Positions 25,725-41,500 of a DNA stretch of 64,000 nucleotides are shown in pieces (positions within the stretch are counted from its first letter, which is position 1; each line of letters begins with the position of its first letter). The DNA is from Nymphaea colorata (taxonomy: Eukaryota > Streptophyta > Magnoliopsida > Nymphaeales > Nymphaeaceae). The translations under genes and the position numbers were made by a program. Location: NCBI RefSeq assembly GCF_008831285.2, contig NC_045139.1:7098204-7162203 (forward strand), read 5' to 3'. Below the pieces are notes generated by a model. The model was not told where the DNA came from. It did not search any database and worked only from the letters and a program-made list of their open reading frames with translations.

Positions 25725-25939
25725 CTGCAAATTTTCAATAAAAGAGAAACTTAAACACGCATGCAACTCGTTGGGCAGAAACCACAAACAGCACCAGTAA
25801 GTTAGGATACAATCATGTAGAGAGAGAGAGAGAGAGAGATTGGTATGAGAATTAACGCATAACACAAAACCCAGAAGGGAGAAAGTCCAACAACAGCTTA
25901 TGGATCCGGTCGGACAATACAAACAGATATAAGACATAC
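25725..25939 (-). other. probable 5' untranslated intron of the synthase gene
   Basis: Five bases before the ATG a TTTGCAG acceptor is seen (AG at 25725-25726). Going upstream, a strong donor GTATGT begins at 25939. A weaker alternative donor lies at 26107. A (GA)n run at about 25818-25840 falls inside. The leader exon would then begin above 25940. Confidence 0.5.
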
Positions 25940-29319
<3,380 letters not shown>

Positions 29320-32300
29320 TCATTTCTTTGGTGAGGCATGAGTAACAAACTTTGTGAGAACATAGCAATCGGGAGGAGTGATGTTGGTGTAGTAATTCAT
29401 GATGGTATCTGTAATTTCAAAACCAAATTTCTTATAGAACCCAATAGCTTCATCATTGTTTGTTTGCACATGCAAGTAGATCTCAGCAATGTTCTGCTCA
29501 TTAGCACACAGCTCCAACACATGCTTCAATAATCTTGTACCTGCCGAACAGGAAAACCTCATTAACTTTTGTGTCCATGTGTGTGTGTGTGTGTATGTGT
29601 GTGAGAGAGAGAGAGAGAGAGGAAGATCCTCTAAACCCTGTGATGTTTTTCCCTTTTTTCTCTCTTTTGGCATAAGTGTGAGCGAGTGGGCTTGTGTGTC
29701 TGTATGATTCTGTGTGTGTGTGTGCGCGCGTGTGCAAGAGAGAGAGAAAGAGAGACAGAGAGAGAGCCCTATTCTTGTACGAAGCTTCTGAATCTTCAAC
29801 ACTCTACCAGTAGAAGATGTGAACAAAGGCCAAAAATGAAGAAAATGTGAAAGACACCGGAACCCAACAACTATCACAAAGAAGAAAAGCTAAGTTGAGG
29901 GCATTCTAGTAATCTAATACGTTAATTGTCATTAGGTTCTGCAAAAATTAGTTTTTTTTTTTTTCTATTTTACATGCAGAAACCAAACGTTGTGCCATTA
30001 TGGAGCTTCTGTGAAAAATTCCATTTCATGAAAGGAATTTCCACCAGAACAGCCAAACCATGAGGCATCGGGGTAGGCAAAGTTTAAAAAAATGTCTGGA
30101 AAAATGAGCTAACCAACTATGCACCTAGAAACCAAACTACTGATGTAAAAGGATCATAAAATGCTCCCGCACATAAACTAACTCCCATCGAGGCATATAC
30201 CAAAGGTGACTACCAGGAACAGGGATCCAGTTGTAAAAGTACCAAGGACCACAAAAAGGTGTACTTTATTCAAGTTCACACATTAGGCTTTCAGGCTTTC
30301 AGCATCAACGGATTAGAACACATGAAATGGGGAAAATAAATAGTTGAACATACATTGGTCGTGGTTGCTGGTTGCTGTTGCAGCATAGAAGAGAGCAGCA
30401 GCCATTAAGCAAAGTAAGAAGTGACATATGATATATGAGATGCCAAATACCGAACAATTTTCAATTTTTCACAAGGGAATGGAAGTGCTATATGAATACT
30501 TCTTCAAGGTTTCTAAAATTGGCTGGTAAGCATGGTGTTATCGTGTTATGAGAAATTTTGTGCATTGTGTCACATGCTTTGAACATGAAATTTTAATTTG
30601 ACTGCTTATGATTATCTAGGAAGACAAGATACTGCAGATAATGCTGGAAAATCATGTTATGTAGAGAGGAGTTATACATGATGTGAGAAAGTATGTAAGA
30701 AGAAAATACTCCTGGCTGGGTACCACTGCTAGGTCCAGTAGAATGACAATTAATCTCACAGCAACATCAAAGAGTCATCTTAGAAATACATTTGCACTTC
30801 TCCACTATAGCATCACCATGCCAATAACCTTCACAAAATTAAAATATTGTTTTTCTAATATTATTTTTTCTATTCAGAGTAAAACACATAGCAGGAACCA
30901 TAAGTTCTAGACTAATAGGTTACACTTATAAATCAATTAGTTTCTACTTTCTAGTAATCGATCAAGAAAAATGGTTCTATAAACCAAATGTTTGCTTTAG
31001 GAACTTTGAAGACTTCGATGAGAGTATAGTTATTGATATCAGAACTTCTGGTTGTAGGGTTTGAGAAGAATGCAGGAGAAAAATTTCAGGATATAACATA
31101 AATAAAGCATCCAAACATCACAAAGATTTAAGATTGTGCACAAGTCCCTAGCCTCCAAACCCACGTTTATGAACCCAAAATTGATATATCTCAGTCTAAC
31201 CAATACGTTTACAATTTTTTCAAGTTGAGTTGAGGCAGTCCAAATGCAAAAAACACAGAAGTGCAATCAACATAAGACCAATTGTCCCTGTGTAACTTAA
31301 TAGGATACCTTATTGCAAATGATGATCTTACTTCAGGCAAGGTTGGAAAACAAATCCTAAGGTCCAGACAGCTTAACTTCCAATTTAGTTCCAAAACAAT
31401 ACTACAATATCGAGAGGATGGTCCATCCATATTAGCCTCTTAGGGTATAGCACCACAAGATCCAAACAAACTTAACCCTAAGATAGTATCACTCAAGAAG
31501 TTACTGCTGTTCTTTTCCAATCAATGCAGTTACTATTATTCTATGATTCATTGAGGTCAATTTTGGATGAGTGCTCTTGCCCAAGATATCGCATCTAGGA
31601 GTGTGTACAAGCCATTCAAGCAAAGATGAAGCTGCTTGAACTTGGCTCAGCTAAAACCAACTAAGCTGAGTTCTAGCCAAGCTCGAAGCAGGCTCAAGCT
31701 TTTCAACCTAAACTTAAAATTGACTTGAGCTTCACTCCACTCAGCTGATGCTGCACTGAAACGACACCATCAGGTTGAAATCATACCTTCCTCTTTGGGA
31801 AAGAAAAAGATGCCATACATATGTTGCGTCCAGCAAACCAAACCGAGTTAAACAAGCTCAAGTCACTGTTGCTTGAATTCAGCTTGTTAACTAATGTGTC
31901 GCACCTCCGGGCTGGAGCACGACTGGATTATTCTACAAATCGAGCTTGAGCAGAGTTTAGGCAAATCAAGCAATGTCTAGCTTAAGCAACCCAATTGTTG
32001 TGCAACCTTTATTATAACCAGATGCGAAACCAGAAAATTTACAATGCGGGAGTTGTTCAGCCCCTGCTTGCACCATGAAAAAACCCCAATTAGTTGCCTA
32101 ACTTGAAGATAATAAGCTTCCCCACATCATAGTAGAGAAAATAACCAAAAAAGTTGACAGACTTTGACAAGGGAACAGCATATCATAAGAAGAGTACAAG
32201 TGCTGAGAGTAGGAAGTAAGAGGCTCACCAATTCCTAACCCACGATATGGAGCCAAAACACCCAAAGTCATAATGTAAACACGAATTGCTCCATCCTTCT

Positions 32301-34040
32301 TTTCAAGTCGGCATGCTATTGCACCAACACATATGTCACTGTAGTACGCTGCAGAAAACATCATTTACATGTAAGCTAACCAAAAATATCACAAATTTCA
32401 TTTTACACTATTTTCACTTTAAAAGCCTCATTTCTCACAAAGACTTGATGATGAACTATGAAGACTTGTTTTTGTGGTCCCCATTATGAGCAAAAAAAAA
32501 AAGGATAGATAAAGTATAAAAGGAGTGACATGCACCAAGACACGTAACAATAAAGAGGGATATATCAGAAGAAATATAATCTTTTAAGTTTTCTGCAAGA
32601 AAAAGGCAACATTAATTGTCTACAATGACGTGAACTTCATTAAATCATTGTCTACCAATTGGAATAGACATTTAGAGATGTGTCAGAAATCATAGGCACT
32701 CCAACTGCTGTATAAATATGTAATCATGAAATTTTCCTATGCTTCAACTATCTATGCAACCATTCTCTTCTACAAAATGTATCAGACGAGCCAAGTTTCA
32801 TAGATCACCACAAAGTGGAGACAGATGACCTTTACAGGAGAAATTGCGCATATTCTATCATAGCAATCTAAAGGATACATGTTAAAGAAGAATGCATTTT
32901 CAAAACAAAGAGCAGGAATCACGCAGATTCTTGTATCTGGGCATCAAAAACTTTAGAATGACTTGCAATACTACAAATTTCTGGCACCTTCATAGAAACA
33001 AACCTATGTCCCAAGTTGGGAAGAGGGAAACGTTAACCAAGAGCCTACGCATGGCCTGGCTGGTTTGCATACGCCAGATTAGGTGTTCCCACACTCAAAC
33101 GGGAAAGCCTCCATAGGATACCCGCATAATTTGTTAGTTACTGATTTGCGGATGAAGGTACTAAAATGTTGAGGATAATTCTAGTCATTGGTTGTACAAC
33201 TCGCCGTCCCACATCCACACCCGAAGGCGCATGTACTTACGAAGATAATATAGAACCGTGTCAGCTCAACTGCCTGAGAGAGAAAAGACTTTTGGAACCC
33301 ATAGAATGGTCACTCGCCGCTGAGCATCTAATCAAGCCTCCTCAGTAATAGTATCACTATCAACCATCGATTGCTTACTTCTTTGTAGACTTCCGTGACA
33401 AACTATCATTTAATAGACACCACATTATGTCCCATTTTATATCTGTTGTCTCGATCATGAAAAAAGACACGCTCTCAACATTAACAATTGACAGCAGACT
33501 TAGAACATAAGCTTCCAAACCAAGTCAGGAACCATGAAACCTTCTTATTTGCCAATCAATGTGCTACCACAATAAGATAACAGATTAGGATGTTCGATTC
33601 CAAATATCTCTCAGCTGCTTGACAGAGGAACGAAATCGAACTACATGTACTAAAAAGGCCATTTACCAATATGTGTGCATCATCTTATAGCAGGAAAGAT
33701 TTCTGCAAGACCAAACAGTTATTCGATTATCATCTTTTCTGCTATTTCTTGAATTCGCACCCATCTTAAACAGAAAACTTATTGCCCGGCTACCATTTTA
33801 TGGCAAGCCCATTTTAGTGGAAGAAATTAGAAGAACCCAAAGAAAAGCAAATGCCGAGAGAGAGAGAGAGGGAGGCTTACCGAGCTTAGAGAATTCACCG
33901 GAGGAAAGAGCGTCGGCGTAGTACTTATCGTTGTAACGCACGGGGAAGAGCGCGGTGTTGAGCTTCTTGAGCTGCATCACGTTCTTGTCCCTCACCCCAT
34001 CCAGAGATATGCTATTGGACTCCCTTCCGCCACCACCCAT
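29320..34040 (-). CDS. NAA50: NAA50 N-alpha-acetyltransferase, 3 exons, 166 codons
   Basis: Catalytic subunit of the NatE complex, a GNAT-fold enzyme that moves acetyl from acetyl-CoA to protein N-termini (typically Met followed by a hydrophobic residue) and associates with NAA10/NAA15 at the ribosome. Exons: 34040-33881, 32348-32229, 29540-29320; phases close. Seen: the N-terminal substrate-binding LFPVRYNDKYY (31-41), strand IRVYIMTLGVLAPYR (75-89), the acetyl-CoA loop RGLGIG (89-94, pattern RxxGxG), EIYLHVQTNN with the histidine near 117, and FGFEITDTIMNYY (134-144) with the C-terminal tyrosines. These correspond to the Tyr/His catalytic pair described for human NAA50. Length equals the plant family (about 164). 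The N-terminus has an extra glycine run. The next gene (RNase H2B) is head to head with it. Confidence 0.96.
29579..29621. repeat. (GT)n-(GA)n microsatellite next to the NAA50 exon 3 acceptor
   Basis: On the coding strand it is a CT tract followed by a CA tract, starting 38 bases upstream of the exon 3 border; a second GT/GC/GA array is at about 29710-29766. Confidence 0.9.
29710..32228. other. NAA50 intron 2, upstream part
   Basis: Begins with the second GT/GA array. At about 31600-31990 there is an imperfect repeat of AGCTCGAG/CAAGCTCAAGC-type phrases, common in plant non-autonomous repeats. No gene recognised. Confidence 0.4.
32349..33880. other. NAA50 intron 1
   Basis: Mostly AT-rich. 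A segment at about 33010-33345 has higher GC content and open frames in two phases, but no family is recognisable; it may be an inserted fragment. A (GA)n run at 33857-33870 adjoins the exon 1 donor. Confidence 0.4.
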
Positions 34041-35523
34041 CCTCCTCCTCCTCCTTTTCTTGCTTCTTGCTTCCTCCCTTCCGATGAATCAACTCCGAGG
34101 CGACGCAACGGTAAATGGAGCAGCCAGAGGATTTCTTCGATAACTAGAAACCCTGCCCGCTTGCATAACCATATAAAGCGTAATTATAGCATTAAAACAC
34201 TGGTTTCATTTTTTATACCCTTCTTAGTGAATCCGTTCCCTTAAATTATTATTAGAAAACGAAAAAAAAAATAAAATAAATAGTCTTGACTTCATGGAAA
34301 GATTGAGTTCGACCACAGGGGAATCTCTTAGTTCTTGTACTTACAAGTTCAGATCAACCGATTAACGCATTTTTTATTGCTATTGTAGCTTTTTCATATT
34401 CATTTATTTGCCTATTGTTATTGGTCAATTAATCAAGACCCCACGTTGTAAATCTAGCATTTTTCCTAATTAGAACAACAAATATATCGAATTGACTTAT
34501 TGTTTTATATGTGGATCATTTGAAAAACAATATGATTTTTTTACGAAAGGAAATCAGTTTGAATGAGCAAATTAACTTTTGCAGTGGCATGTATACATGG
34601 GCTACAAATGAACATGAAGATTTATGCACATTACTTCATTTAGTCCGTGCTGTGTGATATTCGAATCATCGTAATGTATTTTTCAATGATCTAAATGAAA
34701 TCTTTGAAAACGTGTCATGATCACTTAAAAGACACGAACTTTCGCTTTTTTTCTTTGTAGGAGTAGATGTATTGGGCTGTCTCAAATTCGACGTAATTGC
34801 AATCTTACCGGCCAATGTGGCAGGACTTTACATAAAGTTATAATGCGCATATGATATATTCTTTTGGCTGTGTTTATCACCTTTAATCTTATATCAAATG
34901 TAGATTTCATTTAACGACTCAACCTACTACCACACTGGGCTTGAGCCCTTGATTTGATAGATCTTAATCCGTTTTCCATCAGTTTCAGTCTAAATCTGAA
35001 TACTTAGAAACCAACACAACTAACTACTTAACAATTTATTTTATGAATTCTTGAAGATGTCTCACGATCCTCAGTACAAGACTAGATTCTTTAAAGTGGA
35101 GTGTTGTATCTCCAGATTATGACACTCGAGCTGTCAATAGCTACGAAGATAAACTCAACTTGAAAACAAATATAGATTTTTTAATGCAAAATATGATGCA
35201 GAAAATGTAAATAAGAGTTTTTACATACTACTGGGAGATTAATTTATTCTTATTTAGAATTTAAGCAATGTAAGATTCCCCCTTTTGTGATTTTTTCTAA
35301 AATACTGCAATTTTGTTATCCGACCCTGCAGCCAATCGAAGCCAATTATATTTCAGATTTAACTTGCCTTACAGTATCGGATCTGCTTCCGGGTCTGATC
35401 TGAATCTGCCTAACAGTAACCATCTCTTCTCCCGCTTCCGACGCTGGGGAAAAGAGCGGGAAAAAGTCACTGATCTCTTTCTTGTTCCCAGGTTCTCCCC
35501 CACCCCCTCTATCCGCACGTACA
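34041..35523. promoter_or_regulatory. divergent promoter region between NAA50 and RNase H2B
   Basis: About 1.5 kb separates the two start codons, which point away from each other. The NAA50 side begins with a CT-rich leader (34041-34080). The RNase H2B side is GC-richer from 35310 on. No specific site was assigned. Confidence 0.4.
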
Positions 35524-38500
35524 ATGGCCTCCAGCAATGGCGAAGGAGAAACCAGAGTGCTGATTGCACATTGTGAGTACCAATTGGTCTCAGTTATTAT
35601 TTTCCCGAATGATCCCGCTAGTTTCTTATTTGTACCTGCATTTTTCTTTGCAAGTTTAGAGGGTTAGGGTTTCATGGTTTTGATTGCGTGGTGTATATGG
35701 GCAGCAGCTAAGGTGCCATTTGTCCTCAAGGCACAGGCACGCGGTCGCTTGTTTTGGATGCAAATCATTACAACTTTTTACAGAATTCTGGCCGCGGGAA
35801 AGAAGCAAACAAATCATAGAATACGTATTTGCTTGCTCTCACACTCCTTCCTATTTGCTCGTTGTATCCGTAGACATGAAGAGCACTGAATTTTGTTACA
35901 CCAACTAACGCTATTTTGGGTTTTAATGTGGTAATTCCATTCGAATATATAGAATTACTTGATACCGATGATGGTAACCATTCATTAGTAATTTTGACGA
36001 CTTGGAAGAAGCCCTGAGGCTTTGATCTCATGAAAACCAGCGAGCTTGACTTGGAACGGTCATTGACTGTGTTGATTTCCATGATTACATGTGAGAACAT
36101 TTGAGTTGTGGAGGAGGTGGATGGAAACACAACTAATGACTCTTGCGATGTTGCCTACGGTACGTGTTGGGCCTGTTCCTTGCTCTTTGGACTGCACCTG
36201 CAGAAACCGGCTATGTCGTGGAATTGGATGCGCCGTCATGGACGGCCAAATAAGTTGTGCAATGGAAGCGAAGAAGTGTGACTATCCTGCAAACATGGTC
36301 TAGCAATATGAGTCTTCATGGAAGATGGAACGTCGTTTGCTTTAGTTGGATTTGCACAATAAAAACGTTACTTGACTATATTTGACTTTCGGCATTCCTT
36401 CAAACATTTGAAACTGCACAAAAAGATAGTCCAGAAACAAGGCATTTTAGATTCTTCCCTATGCACAGACATGCGCATAGCGGTAGTTTGTTGATATTTT
36501 ATCGTGAAAAGCACAAGTATCATAAGTTACCCTGTGGCAACTCTCTCAACTTCCCAAGGATAACCCAAAAATGATCTCTAATCGTGTCCAAAATTTAATA
36601 TGTAAATATAGACTATATGTAATGATTGAAGGCTTCAATTAGTGGATATGGATTTGAAGAGGATGTGTTCAAACTTTTAGTGTTTTAAAGTGTTGTAAGT
36701 ATCGTATGATACAGAGCTGTATCGTATAGAATATACGATAAGATACACTCCCTGTATCGTAAACAGGGGGTGTATGGGCCTGTATCGCACGTATCGTGCG
36801 ATACATGCCCCGTAGTGTACGAGACGGTGTGATACGCCCTGCATCGCTTGGTACGGGCTGATTTCAATAACACATGGAAACTATACTTGAAAAATCAAAT
36901 ATTACGCATTTTCCTATCACAACCAACTGTTAAATTGAAATCTAAAAACTGCAAAAAAAGTGGAAAGCAGCACACATGGTGTTTGAAGTTCTGAAATAAA
37001 ATTCTAGCATCCCATCTCTAAGTTTTGTATAATGCCCATTTGAATGACTCAAGGTTAAAATAGCTGGGCATCCATAGTCCACCAATTGCTCAAAGAAGAG
37101 CACATGAAAGAGGCATCACCAATCTTGTAGACGGAGAGCAATTGTGTGGCATTGGTGGCAGTTGGTGATAAGATTACGACTCACGATAATAATGGTTGAG
37201 GAAGCAATGCCGATAATAGAGGAGGATAACTTTCAATGTCAGCTTAAGATATCTTGCAGTTACTCATAAAACTATTCAAAATTTTATCTCCTTTGTTGTA
37301 TTTTTTTGTTATGATATCATTTCTGTTTCTGAAGGTAAAATTTTGCCTGTTGTAATTCTTCTTGTCGTGTACATCGTTTCAATTAATGATACACGTCATG
37401 CGGCGGTTCTTGAGTGTCGTGTGAGACCATCAAGCTTCCTATGACATTAAATATCCTTTTAGGGCTTTTATGGCTTTGTTTTATTATAGGAAAATGTGTA
37501 ATATCATTCTGTAAAAAATGTTTTTTTATGAAGAACATATTATTCTTGATTTTGACCGATTTTTTTGGAATTATTTTATATTTTTTCTCATTATTTTTTA
37601 AAAAAATACGATATGGTTACGATTCATTACAATATTTTACAATACAACGTATTTTAAAGCTAGACTGATACGGCTTACAATACGCTTTTTACAACATTGT
37701 TTTAAACTGAGTGGTTAGAGAAATTCCTCATATGTGGTATTGCAACTTTTCTTTTTTTTAATCAAAGGACGCTTTGGCTAGGTTGTGTCTGTATAGGTAT
37801 ATAATGCACATTTTGTATGTTCTCATGCCCCAACTGACTGTTGCCTTTCTTCACTGGCTTTTTAAACATAGAGGGTTCCATTCAGCTAAGCGAATCAAGC
37901 TATATTCTCCATTTAATGTTTATCATATTTTATCTTTCTGTTGTCTTAGGTGACAATGGTATTGATAGCAATTCTTTTTCGTCTGAAGACTTTGACAATT
38001 GCTTGTTGTCCCTTCGTCATCCAAAATCAGGTAGATGTAATCTCCGACAGCTGTATAATTTCAGATTTTTTTCTTTTTTTGTTTTTTTTTAAAATGTGGT
38101 GGAGCCAAATGTAAGGAATTTTTTTGTCCATTTGTTTGAACTGTGCCTTATGATGGATGAAGCAGCCCAGCAACTTGTTTAGTTTTTTATTTTTTTATTA
38201 TTATTTTTCTTGCACCTATAAACATTCATACTTTCGTGTAAGTTTTTAGTGTAGTAGATTTCTGATGGATCGTGACCTAAACTGCACTATAAGGATGGAG
38301 AAGATTGGAGATGGCTGTAGGTGCACATGCAGCACTAAAGATCCTTGTATTCATGTCAACAAGTTATGGTTTCAGATAACCTACAGTGAAATTTTCATCT
38401 ATGAACTTTGATCAACTATCATCCCAAAGTTGTCCAAAAAGGAAAATGTTTGAGGAGGGAGAAGGCTTGGGATGGAGATGGGGTTCTTGGGCATCCTAGA

Positions 38501-41500
38501 GACAGCCCTCTACCTCTCTGCTACACGGATTGGCCTCCAACGAGCTTTAGCTATGTGAAGCACCCATCTTTTTTTATTCTTATTCTTTGTTTGCTTCTTC
38601 CACTTGCCTTTTTATTCTTCATATTTCCTTTGTTTTTCCATGCTTTTATAGCACTTGGTGCAAGGCCATGCATTTTGTCTCAAACAATAGGTCATAGGAC
38701 TAGACTGCAACCAGGTCTAAATCCTCGATCCAGCACAGTCTATGATATGGGATACACTGCAACTAAATATAAATCCTTATCCCACACCTGATTTCCAGAG
38801 TTTGTGAACATGCTCATTTTGTTTTATTTGAACTTTGAAGACGTGAAATCCATGCCTATCATCAGTCACATGTCACCATTTTGTTAAAACTGATGTTTTG
38901 CCTTCTCATATATGTCATTGAATATGTGGACTAAGTAAATGTGAGAATTATGTGGGCTGATTGCGAGCCTTTGGATTAATTTGGTTGATGGTTCACAAGG
39001 TGCCATATAAAAAGTGACACTTTCAAAGTCAAAGTACTAATTGTCAATTACTCATTTTCCCTAGCAAAGTCAAAGTACTACTTGTCATTGACTCATTTTC
39101 CTTTCTAAAAAAGTAACTTTATATGTGACACTTTGTGAATCATAAAAAAAAATGATAAGACAACTCGTCATCAGTCAACATAATCTTCATTTACTTAGTC
39201 TTCATGTTCTATATATATATATATATATAGTGAGAGAGAGAGATAGAGAGGGAGAGAAAGAGGATATCACCCAGCACTAGGACGGTCCAAAGTTTAACGT
39301 TCGTCTTACAGTAGATGAATGGCTTCCTCTGTTTTTCTTTTCTTACCCTAATGCTACTCCTTTTAGATCTTTCTCTCATCATTTGAACCTTTGTTTTAGA
39401 AGAATTAAAATTTTGTTGTAGATTTTGGACTGCTCTAGTTCTGGATGGTCTTCACTCGCGTGACAGATTTTGATTATTTGTTTTTGCTAGACATGGATGG
39501 ATATTGTGATATGGTGGGCAGAACCTTGCTTTGTGGAATTTTTAAAAATTATTTACCATGTAATTGGGCACCTTCTTCTTTCCCTTTAAAGCTTTTATTC
39601 CACTGCTTCCAGTGACATGCTATGTGTGACATAAAAACAATTTCTGGGATTAATAAACTCATTGGTGTTTCATAGTTTTCACATATACTCTGCTTTGATG
39701 CTCCTAATGTTCTTCTGCTGTTCAGAACTTGATTCTAGTTTCAAGCGTGCTTTTTTCCTGACACCTGCTGCTGGAGGATAATGCAATTAATTTTGTATCA
39801 AATTTAACAGGAAAGCCGACCTCTTATGTACTGTTAAATGGAACCCTACAGGAAATCCACTGGTTTAAGCAGCCCTTTGGCTCATGGTTCGTTGGAGATT
39901 ATGTTTGTGAAGGTACAATTTGATAATTTCACCTGAAGTTCTACTGCTTTTGTTAGAACACCACAATGATGTTGTTATCTGTTAATTAATTACTGGTGTT
40001 CAGTTAATCATCTTCTGTCCAAAATATCTATTCCTTTTTCCTTCTCTACATTGCCAATGTACTTTGAATTAAGACAAGCTAAGCTTCTACAGGAGTTCTT
40101 GAGAAAAACTAGAAGTCTCTGGAGTTTTATTTGGAAGGCAGTTTTATGCTTTCCGTCGCTCCTTGAACTCTTTTTGCATGACTTCATGGTAATGAAGAAA
40201 CTTATGGGGGCCAGGTAGTGAAATAAAAATCTCTCTTTTGGTTAGCATGTATTTTCATCATTTCAACAATTTTTTGTGCCTGGCCCCTTGTGTCCCCTGC
40301 TAATGACACTGTAAAACATATGAAATCAACTTGTGGACCACATTTCAAGTCAAAGCTTGTCCTTTACATCCCACTTTGGATTTTGTTGGTTAATAGTTTT
40401 CAGTGGCACAAAAATTTATGTTTTATGGGTACATAATTTTTTTTTTTGGAACTTTTAGTGCATTCCTGTGACCTCCCTTGGACACGTGGATTCTGAGACA
40501 GCCACATAATGCTAGCACCTTAATTTTTCATTATTGGGAAGCTGCACAAACATGTGGACTCTGAGTCTAGCACACAGGGCAATAGTTTAATGATTTTCAT
40601 GATAATAATATTAAACTCCACCTCTGGCCACTTCAGTAGCTATGCCCTTACTTCAGCTTTATCTTCACGTTTGCTTGAACCATACTTTTAGTTGATAGGT
40701 TTACGGTCTGTATGAGCTTTGAACAAGTCCTACTTTTTGCAGGCTCGAACCTAACTATTTCAATAACTTGGAAACCTAGATTGTTTCCAATAAGGAATTT
40801 ATTGTGGTTCTGCACAGTAAGAATTTTAAGATATCATGGTCATTCAGAACTAGAGAAGCTTTTATGCATCAGATATCAATAACTTCTGTAGGATCACATT
40901 ACTTTGTGATCTACTTGTTATTCCCTTACTTAGTTTTAATTATTGAGATTGAGAATTAATTCTCAATATCTATTATGCCTTTATGTTAATTATTGTTGTT
41001 TGCTTCAATAAAAATTGCTTAGCTTACTGGTTCTCACTTCTTTTGTCAAAATTTATTCATGAAATGAATGCTTCATGTCCTCAGGCATAAAGTACTTGTA
41101 TTATGAAATTTTAAGACCTTGCATAACTGAGAACAATGTTTTTGCAACGTAAAGTACCACAAACAAGCCTTCAACATCTGCCTTATGGTCTTCCCAGCTA
41201 TGGCAATGCCTGGTTGGCTTTTGGTTATCAGCAAGGTTCTGGTGTCTCTTGTTTGTAGAGCTTTTCTTTTTTTGGCTAAAATTTTCATGTAGTTGACCAG
41301 AGAAGTTCATATTATGTTACCTTTCATGCTGATGAAGAATTTCAATTTGGCTATGTTCAGTAGTTCTCTTATCAAGAATAAATATTAAACCTGCAGTATC
41401 TTTCGATTGCATGTTACATGGTCATTTTCTCAGTTTCCTGTATAATAAGAAAATCACCAACCATCTTTGCCATAACAGTTGGAGTGCTATCTCTGGTTGT

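Noticed and set aside
36685-36873. 62-codon minus-strand frame rich in Tyr/His/Thr
   Set aside because: Translation of the GTATCG/CGATAC palindrome array.
38408-38791. 127-codon frame in RNase H2B intron 2
   Set aside because: No recognisable domain, intronic position, low-complexity hydrophobic middle.
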